Assembly (NCBI GenBank): GCA_029974875.1
Contig: JARKQP010000255.1
Coordinates: 1 to 14,717 of the forward strand
Direction of reading: 5' to 3'
Source of the DNA: Mobilitalea sp.
Lineage (GTDB): Bacteria > Bacillota_A > Clostridia > Lachnospirales > Lachnospiraceae
Length of the DNA stretch: 14,717 nucleotides
Every line of letters starts with the position of its first letter. Position 1 is the stretch's first letter. Shown piece by piece: positions 1 through 6,705 of the stretch. A program made the translations under genes and the position numbers. The notes below the pieces were generated by a model. The model saw nothing but the letters and a program-made list of their open reading frames with translations. It made no database searches and was not told the origin of the DNA.

Positions 1-1
1 G

Positions 2-1246
2 AAGAATGAGGCGGAGAAGAAGGATCTGGCTCTGATCATTGAGGAAACCTTGAAGCAGCGTATCCAGGGAGTAAAAAATGAGGCCGGAATCTGGGTTACG
101 CCTGCATTCCCGAAATTAATCTATGTCCTGGAAGAGGATAATGTAACAGAGGGCTCCGGGTATTATTATCTGACCGAGCTTGCAGCAAAATGCACGACAA
201 AGAGGCTGGTACCCGATTACATCTCAGAAAAGAAGATGAAGGAGCTTAAGGAAGGAAACTGCTTCCCCGTTATGGGCTGCCGGAGTGCCCTAAGCCCCTG
301 GAAGGATGAGCAGGGCAATTACAAATTCTATGGCCGCTTTAATCAGGGAGTGGTAACCCTCAATTTAGTGGATGTGGCTCTGTCCTCCGGCGGGGATATG
401 ACGAAATTCTGGGAAATATTTGATGACCGGTTGGAGCTTTGCTACAATGCTCTTATGATCCGCCACAAACGCCTGAAGGGAACCTTATCGGATGCAGCCC
501 CCATCCTATGGCAGCACGGTGCCCTGGCACGGCTTAAGAAGGGAGAAACCATAGACAAGCTGCTGTATGGCGGTTACTCCACAATTTCCCTTGGATATGC
601 AGGCCTGTATGAGTGTACAAAGTACATGACCGGAAAATCACATACGGATCCGGAGGCTACCTCCTTTGCCCTGGATGTCATGAAATATATGAACATTGCC
701 TGCGATAAATGGAAGGCAGAAACCAAGCTGGGCTTTGGCATCTATGGAGCCCCGATTGAAAGCACTACCTATAAATTTGCAAAATGCCTGCAAAAACGCT
801 TCGGGGTAGTAAAGGGAGTTACAGACAAGAGCTATATCACAAACAGCTATCATGTCCATGTTATGGAGGAGATCGACGCTTTCTCAAAGCTAAAATTTGA
901 AGCTGGCTTCCAGTCCCTTTCCACAGGCGGAGCCGTAAGCTATGTCGAGGTACCGAACATGCAGAATAACATCCCTGCGGTTCTTCAGGTAATCCGCTTT
1001 ATCTATGACAACATCATGTATGCGGAGCTTAACACGAAGAGCGACTGCTGCCAGGAGTGCGGCTTTGACGGTGAGATACAGATCATTACGGATGAGCACA
1101 AAAAGCTTGTATGGGAATGCCCGAAATGCGGTAACCGGGATGAGGATAAGATGAATGTGGCACGCAGGACCTGCGGCTATATCGGTACTCAGTTCTGGAA
1201 CCAGGGAAGAACCCAGGAAATAAAGGAAAGGGTGCTTCACTTATAA
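2..1246 (+). CDS. nrdD: Anaerobic ribonucleoside-triphosphate reductase, C-terminal part (5' end outside window)
   Basis: Class III ribonucleotide reductase, the oxygen-sensitive glycyl radical enzyme that reduces ribonucleoside triphosphates to dNTPs in the cytosol. The frame is open from base 2, so the gene enters from the left; a TTG at 50 is internal, not a start. The visible 414 residues cover the C-terminal half of the barrel and the radical domain. Two CxxC pairs (CQEC near 1048-1062 and CPKC near 1118-1131) form the zinc site typical of NrdD. The glycyl radical loop RRTCGYIG lies at 1163-1186, with the radical glycine at codon 1175-1177 by homology. The stop is one base before the nrdG start, so the two are surely cotranscribed and probably translationally coupled. 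The promoter and any NrdR boxes are outside the window. Identity is near certain from the motif set and partner gene. Confidence 0.97.
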   Translation, partial: KNEAEKKDLALIIEETLKQRIQGVKNEAGIWVTPAFPKLIYVLEEDNVTEGSGYYYLTELAAKCTTKRLVPDYISEKKMKELKEGNCFPVMGCRSALSPWKDEQGNYKFYGRFNQGVVTLNLVDVALSSGGDMTKFWEIFDDRLELCYNALMIRHKRLKGTLSDAAPILWQHGALARLKKGETIDKLLYGGYSTISLGYAGLYECTKYMTGKSHTDPEATSFALDVMKYMNIACDKWKAETKLGFGIYGAPIESTTYKFAKCLQKRFGVVKGVTDKSYITNSYHVHVMEEIDAFSKLKFEAGFQSLSTGGAVSYVEVPNMQNNIPAVLQVIRFIYDNIMYAELNTKSDCCQECGFDGEIQIITDEHKKLVWECPKCGNRDEDKMNVARRTCGYIGTQFWNQGRTQEIKERVLHL

Positions 1247-1247
1247 T

Positions 1248-1769
1248 ATGAATTATGGAATGATTAAAAAGACGGATATCGCAAACGGCTTTGGAGTAAG
1301 AGTGTCCCTGTTTGTCTCAGGCTGTACCCACCATTGTGAGGGGTGCTTTAACAGTGAAACCTGGGATTTTGGATATGGCAAGCCCTTTACGGAGGAAACG
1401 CAGGAGGAGCTGATCAAGGCTCTTTCCCATGAATATATCAATGGCCTGTCGCTTTTGGGCGGAGAGCCAATGGAGCCGCAGAACCAGCGGGTGCTCCTGC
1501 CCTTTGTCAAAAGGTTAAAGAGCTTATTCCCCGGGAAGGACATCTGGTGCTATACGGGATATACCTACGAAAGTGATTTGCTCGGTGACAGCCGCGCAAA
1601 CTGTGAATCCACGAAGGAGCTGTTAAGTAATATTGACGTTTTGGTGGACGGTGAGTTTGTAGAGGACTTAAAGGATATCAGCCTGCAGTTCCGTGGCTCA
1701 TCAAATCAGCGGATCATTGATGTGAAGGCTTCGCTGGAGAGCGGGACGGTCCAGCTGTTGAAGCTGTAA
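1248..1769 (+). CDS. nrdG: Anaerobic ribonucleotide reductase activating protein (radical SAM)
   Basis: Activase that uses a [4Fe-4S] cluster and S-adenosylmethionine to install the glycyl radical on NrdD. The protein is 173 residues, normal for the family. It begins MNYGMIKKTDIANGFGVR, like other NrdG proteins, and carries the radical-SAM motif CTHHCEGC (CxxxCxxC) near residues 26-33, followed by the SAM-contacting LLGGEP segment near residues 69-74. The ATG at 1248 is one base after the nrdD stop. The best ribosome-binding sequence is a weak purine stretch inside the end of nrdD, so translation is probably coupled to nrdD. A hairpin terminator follows directly, so this is the last gene of the unit. 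No anomalies seen. Confidence 0.97.
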   Translation: MNYGMIKKTDIANGFGVRVSLFVSGCTHHCEGCFNSETWDFGYGKPFTEETQEELIKALSHEYINGLSLLGGEPMEPQNQRVLLPFVKRLKSLFPGKDIWCYTGYTYESDLLGDSRANCESTKELLSNIDVLVDGEFVEDLKDISLQFRGSSNQRIIDVKASLESGTVQLLKL

Positions 1770-1793
1770 AGCAGAGGAAGTAAATAGAATATG

Positions 1794-1843
1794 TGGCTGC
1801 AGTTGTTGTAAAATATGTGACAACTTCAGCCATTCTTTTTTTG
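1794..1843 (+). terminator. Rho-independent terminator after nrdDG
   Basis: TGGCTG-C-AGTTGT on the left (from 1794) pairs with ACAACT-T-CAGCCA on the right (to 1832), with one internal mismatch and a short A-rich loop. A run of T residues follows (1836-1842). It lies 25 bases after the nrdG stop and would also separate that unit from the convergent PucR gene. Confidence 0.85.
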
Positions 1844-1875
1844 TCCCAAAGAATAAGCCAGGAAGTGGGCTGTCA

Positions 1876-3486
1876 TTAAGTCAGCCTTAAGTTAAGATAC
1901 TCCTGGATTAGGAAGGATTGTATGAACTCCTGCCTTGTCTCAATCCGCTCAAAATCACAGGAAAGGATCTCCTGGATCTTCTGGATCCGGTAGATAACTG
2001 TATTTCTATGAAGAAACATGGCCTGGGCTGTTTTCGTGGAGTTCCTCTCATGAAACAGATAAATTTTCAAAAATTGGCTGTAGTCTGTCTGATTCTCATT
2101 ATCATAGGCAACTAACCTTAAATAGTTGCTGGAAAGTGAGGAAGCAACCGGATACTCCTTTGCGGCAAGGTCTATCATATGGAAAGGAGATAGACAGGCA
2201 TATTCAAAGACGCGGTCATTCAGGCAATTACAGGTATCGTTATTTAAATTAACGGCTTTACTGTAATAGGAAATATCCTTGATATCCCGAAGTCTGATAG
2301 CGGCCTCACATTGGCTCCGTGCAATTTTTATATCCGTTATGTTATTAAAAACGTCACTCACACCAAAAACATAGTCGTATGGTGTTAAAATAGCATCAAG
2401 GCAATGAAGCTCCTGGTCTGAGAAGGATTTAGCTGCCCTGTCCCCAGTGGAATAATCCCTTAACAAATAAAGATCGCCATTATAGATAAAAGGCCTTACA
2501 TTATTAATATTGCCGGCAATGTCCCTTGCAAGGTAAGCCAGAGGGATACCCTCAAGGACACTGAACACTAGCTTGACCAGCTTGAAATAAGAACGGAGCG
2601 GTAATTCTGTAATATATTTAAGCTGATCCTCTATCCTTGACAGAGAAATGTCCTTTCGATCCAACAAATCCTGTAAAAATGATTCATACATGAAATTTCC
2701 CGTCCGGGGGAAAGGGAGAAATTGTTGGAAATAAAGGGTCAGGTTCTCCAGGAAGAGCTTCATGGTGTCAATATAACCCTGTGCAGGAGGCTCCTTGCAA
2801 AAAATTGATATGTATGCAGCTATGTTACCTTTGATTTCAATTTTAACATAGATATTAGTCAGGTTTTTGCAGCCGGCGGCACTTTGTATGACCGGTTCAT
2901 TTTTTGTATAAAGCTGTTGGAAAAGCGTGGTTTTCTCCAAGGTTTTAATAACCTCAGGAGGCGAGTAGCCATGTTTAATGGTTTGGTTAAAATGAATATA
3001 ATCCGTATGGATATGCTTTGTGTATGCAAGAACACCGAAGCTGGGATCAAAAATAACCATGGGATGCTCTATGAACCCTTCGCTTAAATCAACGAGATGC
3101 TGGGGCGACTTACCCTTGAGGGAGTAGATATGCATGCTGTTGGCCCATTTTTCAAGATGGTTGTAGATATCAAGTACTCTGTTGAATAGATATTCTAACT
3201 CAATTGAGGGATCAAAAAGGATGATATTAAGGTCATGTTGCCTAAGCTCCTCAGGGGATTTGTTTAAATCGTTGATGCACAGATAGGTGAGACTATAATT
3301 AATAGGAGCAGCTGCCTCATATAACCAGCTTAACCTTATTCCATAGATGTAGTCAGCCTGATACTGGGCGGAATTTCTGGTGAGGTGCTTGATTCCATGG
3401 TAAGTCCTTTTATGGTCTCCATGTAACAATACAACAGGCTTAAGATCCTTAAGCTTATACAGTAAGGTATCTAAGGTTATTTCCAT
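1876..3486 (-). CDS. PucR/CdaR-family transcriptional regulator
   Basis: Cytosolic DNA-binding regulator, 536 residues from the preferred start. The C-terminal 60 residues (about 471-530) are a PucR-type helix-turn-helix: NSTKTAQAMFLHRNTVIYRI followed by a conserved IETRQEF...LIQEYL helix. Before it (about residues 320-420) is a CdaR-like GGDEF-related region with the typical GVSD...IARSQCEAAIRL segment near 375-398. A GAF/PAS-like segment (PMVIFDPSFGVLAYT) lies in the first half and may bind an effector. The frame stays open upstream to 3642, but ATG 3486 is chosen because GGGAGGT sits just before it (3491-3497 on the plus strand). It is divergent from the flavoprotein operon, the usual arrangement for a local ligand-responsive activator or repressor of that operon. 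Family assignment is secure; ligand unknown. Confidence 0.9.
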   Translation of the reverse strand: MEITLDTLLYKLKDLKPVVLLHGDHKRTYHGIKHLTRNSAQYQADYIYGIRLSWLYEAAAPINYSLTYLCINDLNKSPEELRQHDLNIILFDPSIELEYLFNRVLDIYNHLEKWANSMHIYSLKGKSPQHLVDLSEGFIEHPMVIFDPSFGVLAYTKHIHTDYIHFNQTIKHGYSPPEVIKTLEKTTLFQQLYTKNEPVIQSAAGCKNLTNIYVKIEIKGNIAAYISIFCKEPPAQGYIDTMKLFLENLTLYFQQFLPFPRTGNFMYESFLQDLLDRKDISLSRIEDQLKYITELPLRSYFKLVKLVFSVLEGIPLAYLARDIAGNINNVRPFIYNGDLYLLRDYSTGDRAAKSFSDQELHCLDAILTPYDYVFGVSDVFNNITDIKIARSQCEAAIRLRDIKDISYYSKAVNLNNDTCNCLNDRVFEYACLSPFHMIDLAAKEYPVASSLSSNYLRLVAYDNENQTDYSQFLKIYLFHERNSTKTAQAMFLHRNTVIYRIQKIQEILSCDFERIETRQEFIQSFLIQEYLNLRLT

Positions 3487-3597
3487 AAAAACCTCCCTTC
3501 TTGTGCATGCTCTTTGTGTATTTCTTATCTTGTTGGCAATTAGCCAAAAAGGCCGAAAATAGCGGGTGCCATCTTCATAATAACAAATTCCAAAATA

Positions 3598-3642
3598 ATT
3601 ATAAACACTAAATATATTGCCGGATAAATAAAATTTTAACAA
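3598..3642 (-). promoter_or_regulatory. Candidate promoter(s) for the PucR-type gene
   Basis: Two weak options on the minus strand. One is TTGTTA (3637-3642) with a 17-base spacer to CAATAT (3614-3619). The other is a perfect TATAAT (3598-3603) preceded at 18 bases by TTATCC. Either leaves an untranslated leader of more than 90 bases before the start at 3486. Within the leader (3487-3597) I see only the ribosome binding site. The assignment rests on pattern matching only. Confidence 0.35.
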
Positions 3643-3659
3643 TGTGCAAAGTGCACATT
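3641..3659. promoter_or_regulatory. Perfect inverted repeat in the divergent intergenic region, candidate operator
   Basis: AATGTGCA-AAG-TGCACATT is a perfect 8-bp dyad with a 3-bp centre. It abuts the proposed -35 element of the PucR-type gene and lies about 150 bases upstream of the flavoprotein start, so a bound regulator could act on both. That the PucR-type protein binds it is inference. Confidence 0.5.
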
Positions 3660-3734
3660 AAAAACTAATTTCATAATCAAGGTTTATACAAAATAACAAA
3701 AAATACAGGTCTGTTATGTGATATGATTTTTTTG

Positions 3735-3773
3735 TTAGATATTTAACACAAAACCATTAATTTTATATCTAAT
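3735..3773 (+). promoter_or_regulatory. Candidate promoter for the flavoprotein operon with overlapping inverted repeat
   Basis: TTAGATAT (3735-3742) and ATATCTAA (3765-3772) form an 8-bp perfect inverted repeat, 22 bases apart. A possible -35 TTAACA (3743-3748) and -10 TCTAAT (3768-3773) lie on it, but their 19-base spacing is long, as expected for a promoter needing an activator. A TTGACA at 3774-3779 is too close to the start codon at 3807 to act as a normal -35. The rest of 3660-3734 is AT-rich with nothing recognisable. Confidence 0.35.
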
Positions 3774-3806
3774 TTGACAATACAATGCAGATTGAGGAGG
3801 TAAATT

Positions 3807-5333
3807 ATGTTGCAGGTACAAACCGATGTAGCGGTTATGGGAAGCGGCCTGGCGGGCTTGAGTGCGGCCCTGACCTTATTGGAAAAAGGTGTGAAGGTAG
3901 CAGTATTTGAGAAAAGGCCATTTCAGGGCGGTGGCGTATCCAATACGCCTATGATGACCCTGGCTGTGAAAAATGATAGGGATTACCAGGACAAGGCCTT
4001 TGACGTACATATGAATTACACAATTAATAGTGCAAATCCTTCCGTTGTCAGGGCATGGATTAATAATACCTGGAGGATTCCGGAGTTTATTAAGGGTTTC
4101 GGCATTGATTTCCAGATGGTGGTTCCGACCCCGCTTGAGAAAATGGGAATGGAAAGAAGCTATTGCGGAGGTTTTCCGAATGGCTATAATATCGGGGATT
4201 ATTATTTCTTTAAAGCCAGGGGCAAGGGGCATGGTGCGGCGATTATCTGTCTGGAAGCGGCCAGGAAGATCCGTTCCCTTGGAGGGGAAATATATTTCAA
4301 TACGGCGATTGAAAGCATTATAAAGGAAGAAGGCCGGGTAACAGGGGCAATTGCCCGAACCAAGGGGGGAGAGGAAGTAAAGATATCATGTAAAGCCTTG
4401 ATTGTAGCATCGGGCGGATATAGTGATAATCCGGATATGATCAAAGAAGCAACGGGGCATACCTATACAAATAACAATTGTGACGGGGATGGAAACATCC
4501 TGTTCAATACACAGCCCAATGCCAAGATGATGGGGGACGGGCAGCTGGCAGTCTGGGCGATTGGCGGGGCAAAGGGGGCTATGGGCGTGAATGGCCATAA
4601 TCTAGTGCCTGGGCCGGGAATCATCGGAAATAACCCATGGATTGTTTATAATCAGACACGAACGATGCAGGAACAGCCCTATTTGTGGGTAAATCAGTTG
4701 GGAGAACGCTTTATTAACGAGGGTATGTCTAATGACCATATGACGATGGGCACATCAATTGCGAACCAACCAAAGAAATGTGCCTATCTGATATTTGATG
4801 AGGATACGAAGCTGCATATGGAAAGGGAGGGGCTGGAATACATCTACCATATCTTCCCGGCTGAGCGGTTGGAGCATGTGGAGGAGCAGTTTGATGAACT
4901 GATCAGTGTCAAAGGGAACAAACATATATTCATGACAGGGACAATAGAAGAGCTTTGCGGGAAAACCGGAATTGACCAGAAGGGTTTAATGGAGACCCTG
5001 CAGAAATATAACTCATATTGTGATAATGGGTACGATGAGGAGTTCACAAAAAACCCAAAATTCCTGCGTGTTGTCAGACGCGGTAAATTCTATGCACTCC
5101 GGGTATTCAAGGGTGGATACCAGGGAATGGGCGGAATAAAAATTAATGGGAAGTGTGAGGTGCTTGATACGGATTTCAGGGTGATTAAGGGACTTTATGC
5201 TGCTGGTGACTGTGCAGCAGGGGAAGTCTGGGGCAATCCTCCGACGGGCGGAATCGGTGTAACAACCATAAGCTTTGCACAGGGCTTTATCTCTGCTGAC
5301 AACTCATATGAATATGTACGGGGAGGAAATTAA
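3807..5333 (+). CDS. FAD-dependent oxidoreductase, fumarate reductase / 3-ketosteroid dehydrogenase flavoprotein superfamily
   Basis: Predicted soluble flavoprotein of 508 residues. The N-terminal Rossmann dinucleotide site is VMGSGLAGLSAAL (residues 10-22), ending in an acidic residue at VFEKR (35). A second FAD contact, GLYAAGDCAAGE, is at 462-473, and GERFINEG at 299-306 is typical of this superfamily. No signal peptide, FMN-binding or heme domain is present, so it should act in the cytosol as a single flavin subunit. GAGGAGG just before ATG 3807 fixes the start. The stop overlaps the ferredoxin start by one base (TAATG), suggesting the ferredoxin is its electron partner. Known relatives reduce or oxidise C=C bonds next to a carbonyl. 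Where fumarate reductases have the HxTMGG histidine and the RLGGN arginine, this protein has GGYQGMGG (436-443) and GNPPTGGIG (477-484). A dicarboxylate substrate is therefore unlikely. An ene-reductase on an aromatic or polyphenolic ketone is my inference. Confidence 0.85.
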   Translation: MLQVQTDVAVMGSGLAGLSAALTLLEKGVKVAVFEKRPFQGGGVSNTPMMTLAVKNDRDYQDKAFDVHMNYTINSANPSVVRAWINNTWRIPEFIKGFGIDFQMVVPTPLEKMGMERSYCGGFPNGYNIGDYYFFKARGKGHGAAIICLEAARKIRSLGGEIYFNTAIESIIKEEGRVTGAIARTKGGEEVKISCKALIVASGGYSDNPDMIKEATGHTYTNNNCDGDGNILFNTQPNAKMMGDGQLAVWAIGGAKGAMGVNGHNLVPGPGIIGNNPWIVYNQTRTMQEQPYLWVNQLGERFINEGMSNDHMTMGTSIANQPKKCAYLIFDEDTKLHMEREGLEYIYHIFPAERLEHVEEQFDELISVKGNKHIFMTGTIEELCGKTGIDQKGLMETLQKYNSYCDNGYDEEFTKNPKFLRVVRRGKFYALRVFKGGYQGMGGIKINGKCEVLDTDFRVIKGLYAAGDCAAGEVWGNPPTGGIGVTTISFAQGFISADNSYEYVRGGN

Positions 5334-5524
5334 TGATGAAGGTTGAAATAAAAGATTTTTGTATCCGGTGCGGACTTTGTGAAGATCTGTATCCAGAGCT
5401 ATTTAAGATTAATTATGTAGAGGATAAAATTGACGTCCTATTTGAGGAAATACCGCAAGAGCTTCAGGGAAAAGCTAAGGCTGCTGCAGCTGATTGCGCC
5501 GTGACTTGTATATTTATCAAATAA
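5333..5524 (+). CDS. Single-cluster [4Fe-4S] ferredoxin
   Basis: Small electron carrier of 63 residues. Cysteines at 10, 13 and 16 (CIRCGLC) and a distal Cys55 (ADCAVTC) fit one [4Fe-4S] cluster, as in monocluster ferredoxins of Desulfovibrio and Clostridia. The position that is often a fourth nearby Cys before Pro is Tyr20 (LYPELF), so a second full cluster cannot form. Distal Cys55 is followed by Ala rather than the usual Pro, and an extra Cys59 is present. ATG 5333 overlaps the flavoprotein stop; ATG 5336 is an equally possible start, both served by GGGGAGG at 5320-5326. Coupling to the flavoprotein suggests it delivers low-potential electrons to that enzyme. Confidence 0.9.
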   Translation: MMKVEIKDFCIRCGLCEDLYPELFKINYVEDKIDVLFEEIPQELQGKAKAAAADCAVTCIFIK

Positions 5525-5553
5525 ATTACCCATGGACTGTGAGGTGGATTGAT

Positions 5554-6387
5554 ATGGAGAAATATATCCTTCATTTAACAAGTGAGGAAAAAACAAAGTC
5601 CTATGCGGATTATTTTAATAATGAACCTGCAAAACCGGCGGAGGATAGGCTAAAGGAACTGGAGAAGCCCTTGGATCCGGCTCTGGCTCTGATGCCTGAG
5701 GATTTAAATGATTTGCTAAAGCCGGGTTACCTGGCTTCTGAGTGGGGCTGGTGTGTCCTGCCCAATGGGACAGGCTATGCATCAGGCATTGTAAAAATGC
5801 CGGGAGTTACAGATGAAATAATTGACTGGTGGTTTGCCTGGCATGCCCTGGAGCCATTACGGTATAAAATCTGGTGGCCCACAGGCCATTACGACCTGCA
5901 GATTAACGGGGAGGACAGAAAAAGAATACTGGATCCCAAGGTCGGGATGAAGGAAAAGAATTATGGGGTAACACATGAGGTCATTGAGGATATCGGGGCA
6001 GGGATACCGGATAGGATCAGGATCCGTTTCAAATCACCGGAGGACTATGGATTTGATACATCACTTTTAAAAAATTCTGATGTAAAATCAATTATAGCCG
6101 GAGTGGGCTTTGTAAAGTCAACAAAGTCCCCCTTCTTTGTACCGGAAATACCGGCCATGATGTGCCATGTAGTCAGGGAAATCCCGGGCGGGGTTGAGTT
6201 GCGTTCCCGTTTTTGGTTAGGATATGATGTGGTTGATAAAAAGCCAAAGAAAAAGCTACCTTCCTTTATCAAGGTTCCCGCAGGCAAGCCGAAAGGGCTG
6301 GCAATGCACTGTGCCCGGGAGTACCATAATCTTGCTGCTATCCTGCCTGGATTATACGAGGAACAGAAAGGCAGTTTATTGGTATGA
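5554..6387 (+). CDS. Zinc-dependent C-C hydrolase, phloretin hydrolase / diacetylphloroglucinol hydrolase (Phy/PhlG) family
   Basis: Predicted 277-residue cytosolic hydrolase that cleaves the C-C bond between a phloroglucinol-type ring and an acyl group. Known members turn phloretin into phloroglucinol plus 3-(4-hydroxyphenyl)propionate (Eubacterium ramulus) or deacetylate 2,4-diacetylphloroglucinol (Pseudomonas). The zinc ligands of Pseudomonas PhlG, recalled as His129, Glu160, His270 and Glu274, map by spacing to His112 (WPTGH), Glu142 (THEV), His252 and Glu256 (HCARE). Tyr104 matches Tyr121, reported to contact the substrate phenol. The aromatic-rich core WWFAWHALEPLRYKIWW spans 92-108. 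The frame is open from 5494, but that start lies inside the ferredoxin gene. ATG 5554 has GAGGTGG at 5541-5547 and a normal family length. It is the third gene of the flavoprotein operon, 29 bases after the ferredoxin stop. Family assignment is strong; the actual substrate is unproven. Confidence 0.88.
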   Translation: MEKYILHLTSEEKTKSYADYFNNEPAKPAEDRLKELEKPLDPALALMPEDLNDLLKPGYLASEWGWCVLPNGTGYASGIVKMPGVTDEIIDWWFAWHALEPLRYKIWWPTGHYDLQINGEDRKRILDPKVGMKEKNYGVTHEVIEDIGAGIPDRIRIRFKSPEDYGFDTSLLKNSDVKSIIAGVGFVKSTKSPFFVPEIPAMMCHVVREIPGGVELRSRFWLGYDVVDKKPKKKLPSFIKVPAGKPKGLAMHCAREYHNLAAILPGLYEEQKGSLLV

Positions 6388-6433
6388 TGTGGGAATAGGG
6401 TTCAAACAATAATTAATATTAAGTAAAAAGAGT

Positions 6434-6499
6434 AGTGGAATGACATGGTTGCAATCATAACGAAAGTTATGGTCCAGCCAGGATTCCACTGCCTTTTTT
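6434..6499 (+). terminator. Rho-independent terminator after the flavoprotein-hydrolase operon
   Basis: AGTGGAAT (from 6434) pairs with ATTCCACT (to 6490). An inner stem CATAAC/GTTATG closes on a GAAA loop, with an imperfect middle stem between them. A run of six T residues follows at 6494-6499. It lies about 46 bases after the hydrolase stop. Confidence 0.85.
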
Positions 6500-6652
6500 A
6501 GTTCTCTTATTTTAACCGGCATGCAAGGCCGTAGTTTATTGCTTTTGGCATCATCTCCCCCGGGATGAAAACCAAGGCAAATATAAAACCCTGTAAGCCC
6601 CGCACCACCAAGTCCTATCCTGACTTTATATAGGTCAATATTATCCTGTCCG
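6500..6652. other. Intergenic stretch with no recognised gene
   Basis: Between the terminator and the AraC-gene promoter. On the minus strand one frame is free of stops from about 6684 down to about 6380, but it has no early start codon or ribosome binding site, resembles no family I know, and runs straight through the terminator. It may be chance or a decayed gene. No riboswitch or structured RNA could be supported. Confidence 0.4.
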
Positions 6653-6681
6653 TTGCCCTTCCTGCTGTTATAGATTATAAT
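6653..6681 (+). promoter_or_regulatory. Sigma-70-type promoter for the AraC-alpha-xylosidase unit
   Basis: TTGCCC (6653-6658), a 17-base spacer, and a perfect TATAAT (6676-6681). Transcription would begin around 6688, leaving a leader of only about 20 bases before ATG 6706. Confidence 0.65.
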
Positions 6682-6705
6682 TTAATCAGATATATGGAGG
6701 TTCTT

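Noticed and set aside
3487..3642. 52-residue N-terminal extension of the PucR-type regulator
   Set aside because: The extension is in the AT-rich leader, and the start at 3486 has a clear GGGAGGT site.
3774..3779. TTGACA as the -35 of the flavoprotein promoter
   Set aside because: The matching -10 would fall on the ribosome binding site, only a few bases from the start codon, and no -10-like sequence is there.
5494..5553. Upstream start giving a 297-residue hydrolase
   Set aside because: That ATG lies inside the ferredoxin gene and has no good ribosome binding site; ATG 5554 has GAGGTGG and gives the normal family length.
6380..6684. Stop-free minus-strand frame of about 100 codons between the hydrolase and AraC genes
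   Set aside because: It has no start codon near its beginning and no ribosome binding site, resembles no family I recognise, and passes through a clear plus-strand terminator and the end of the hydrolase gene. Chance or a decayed remnant is more likely than a gene.
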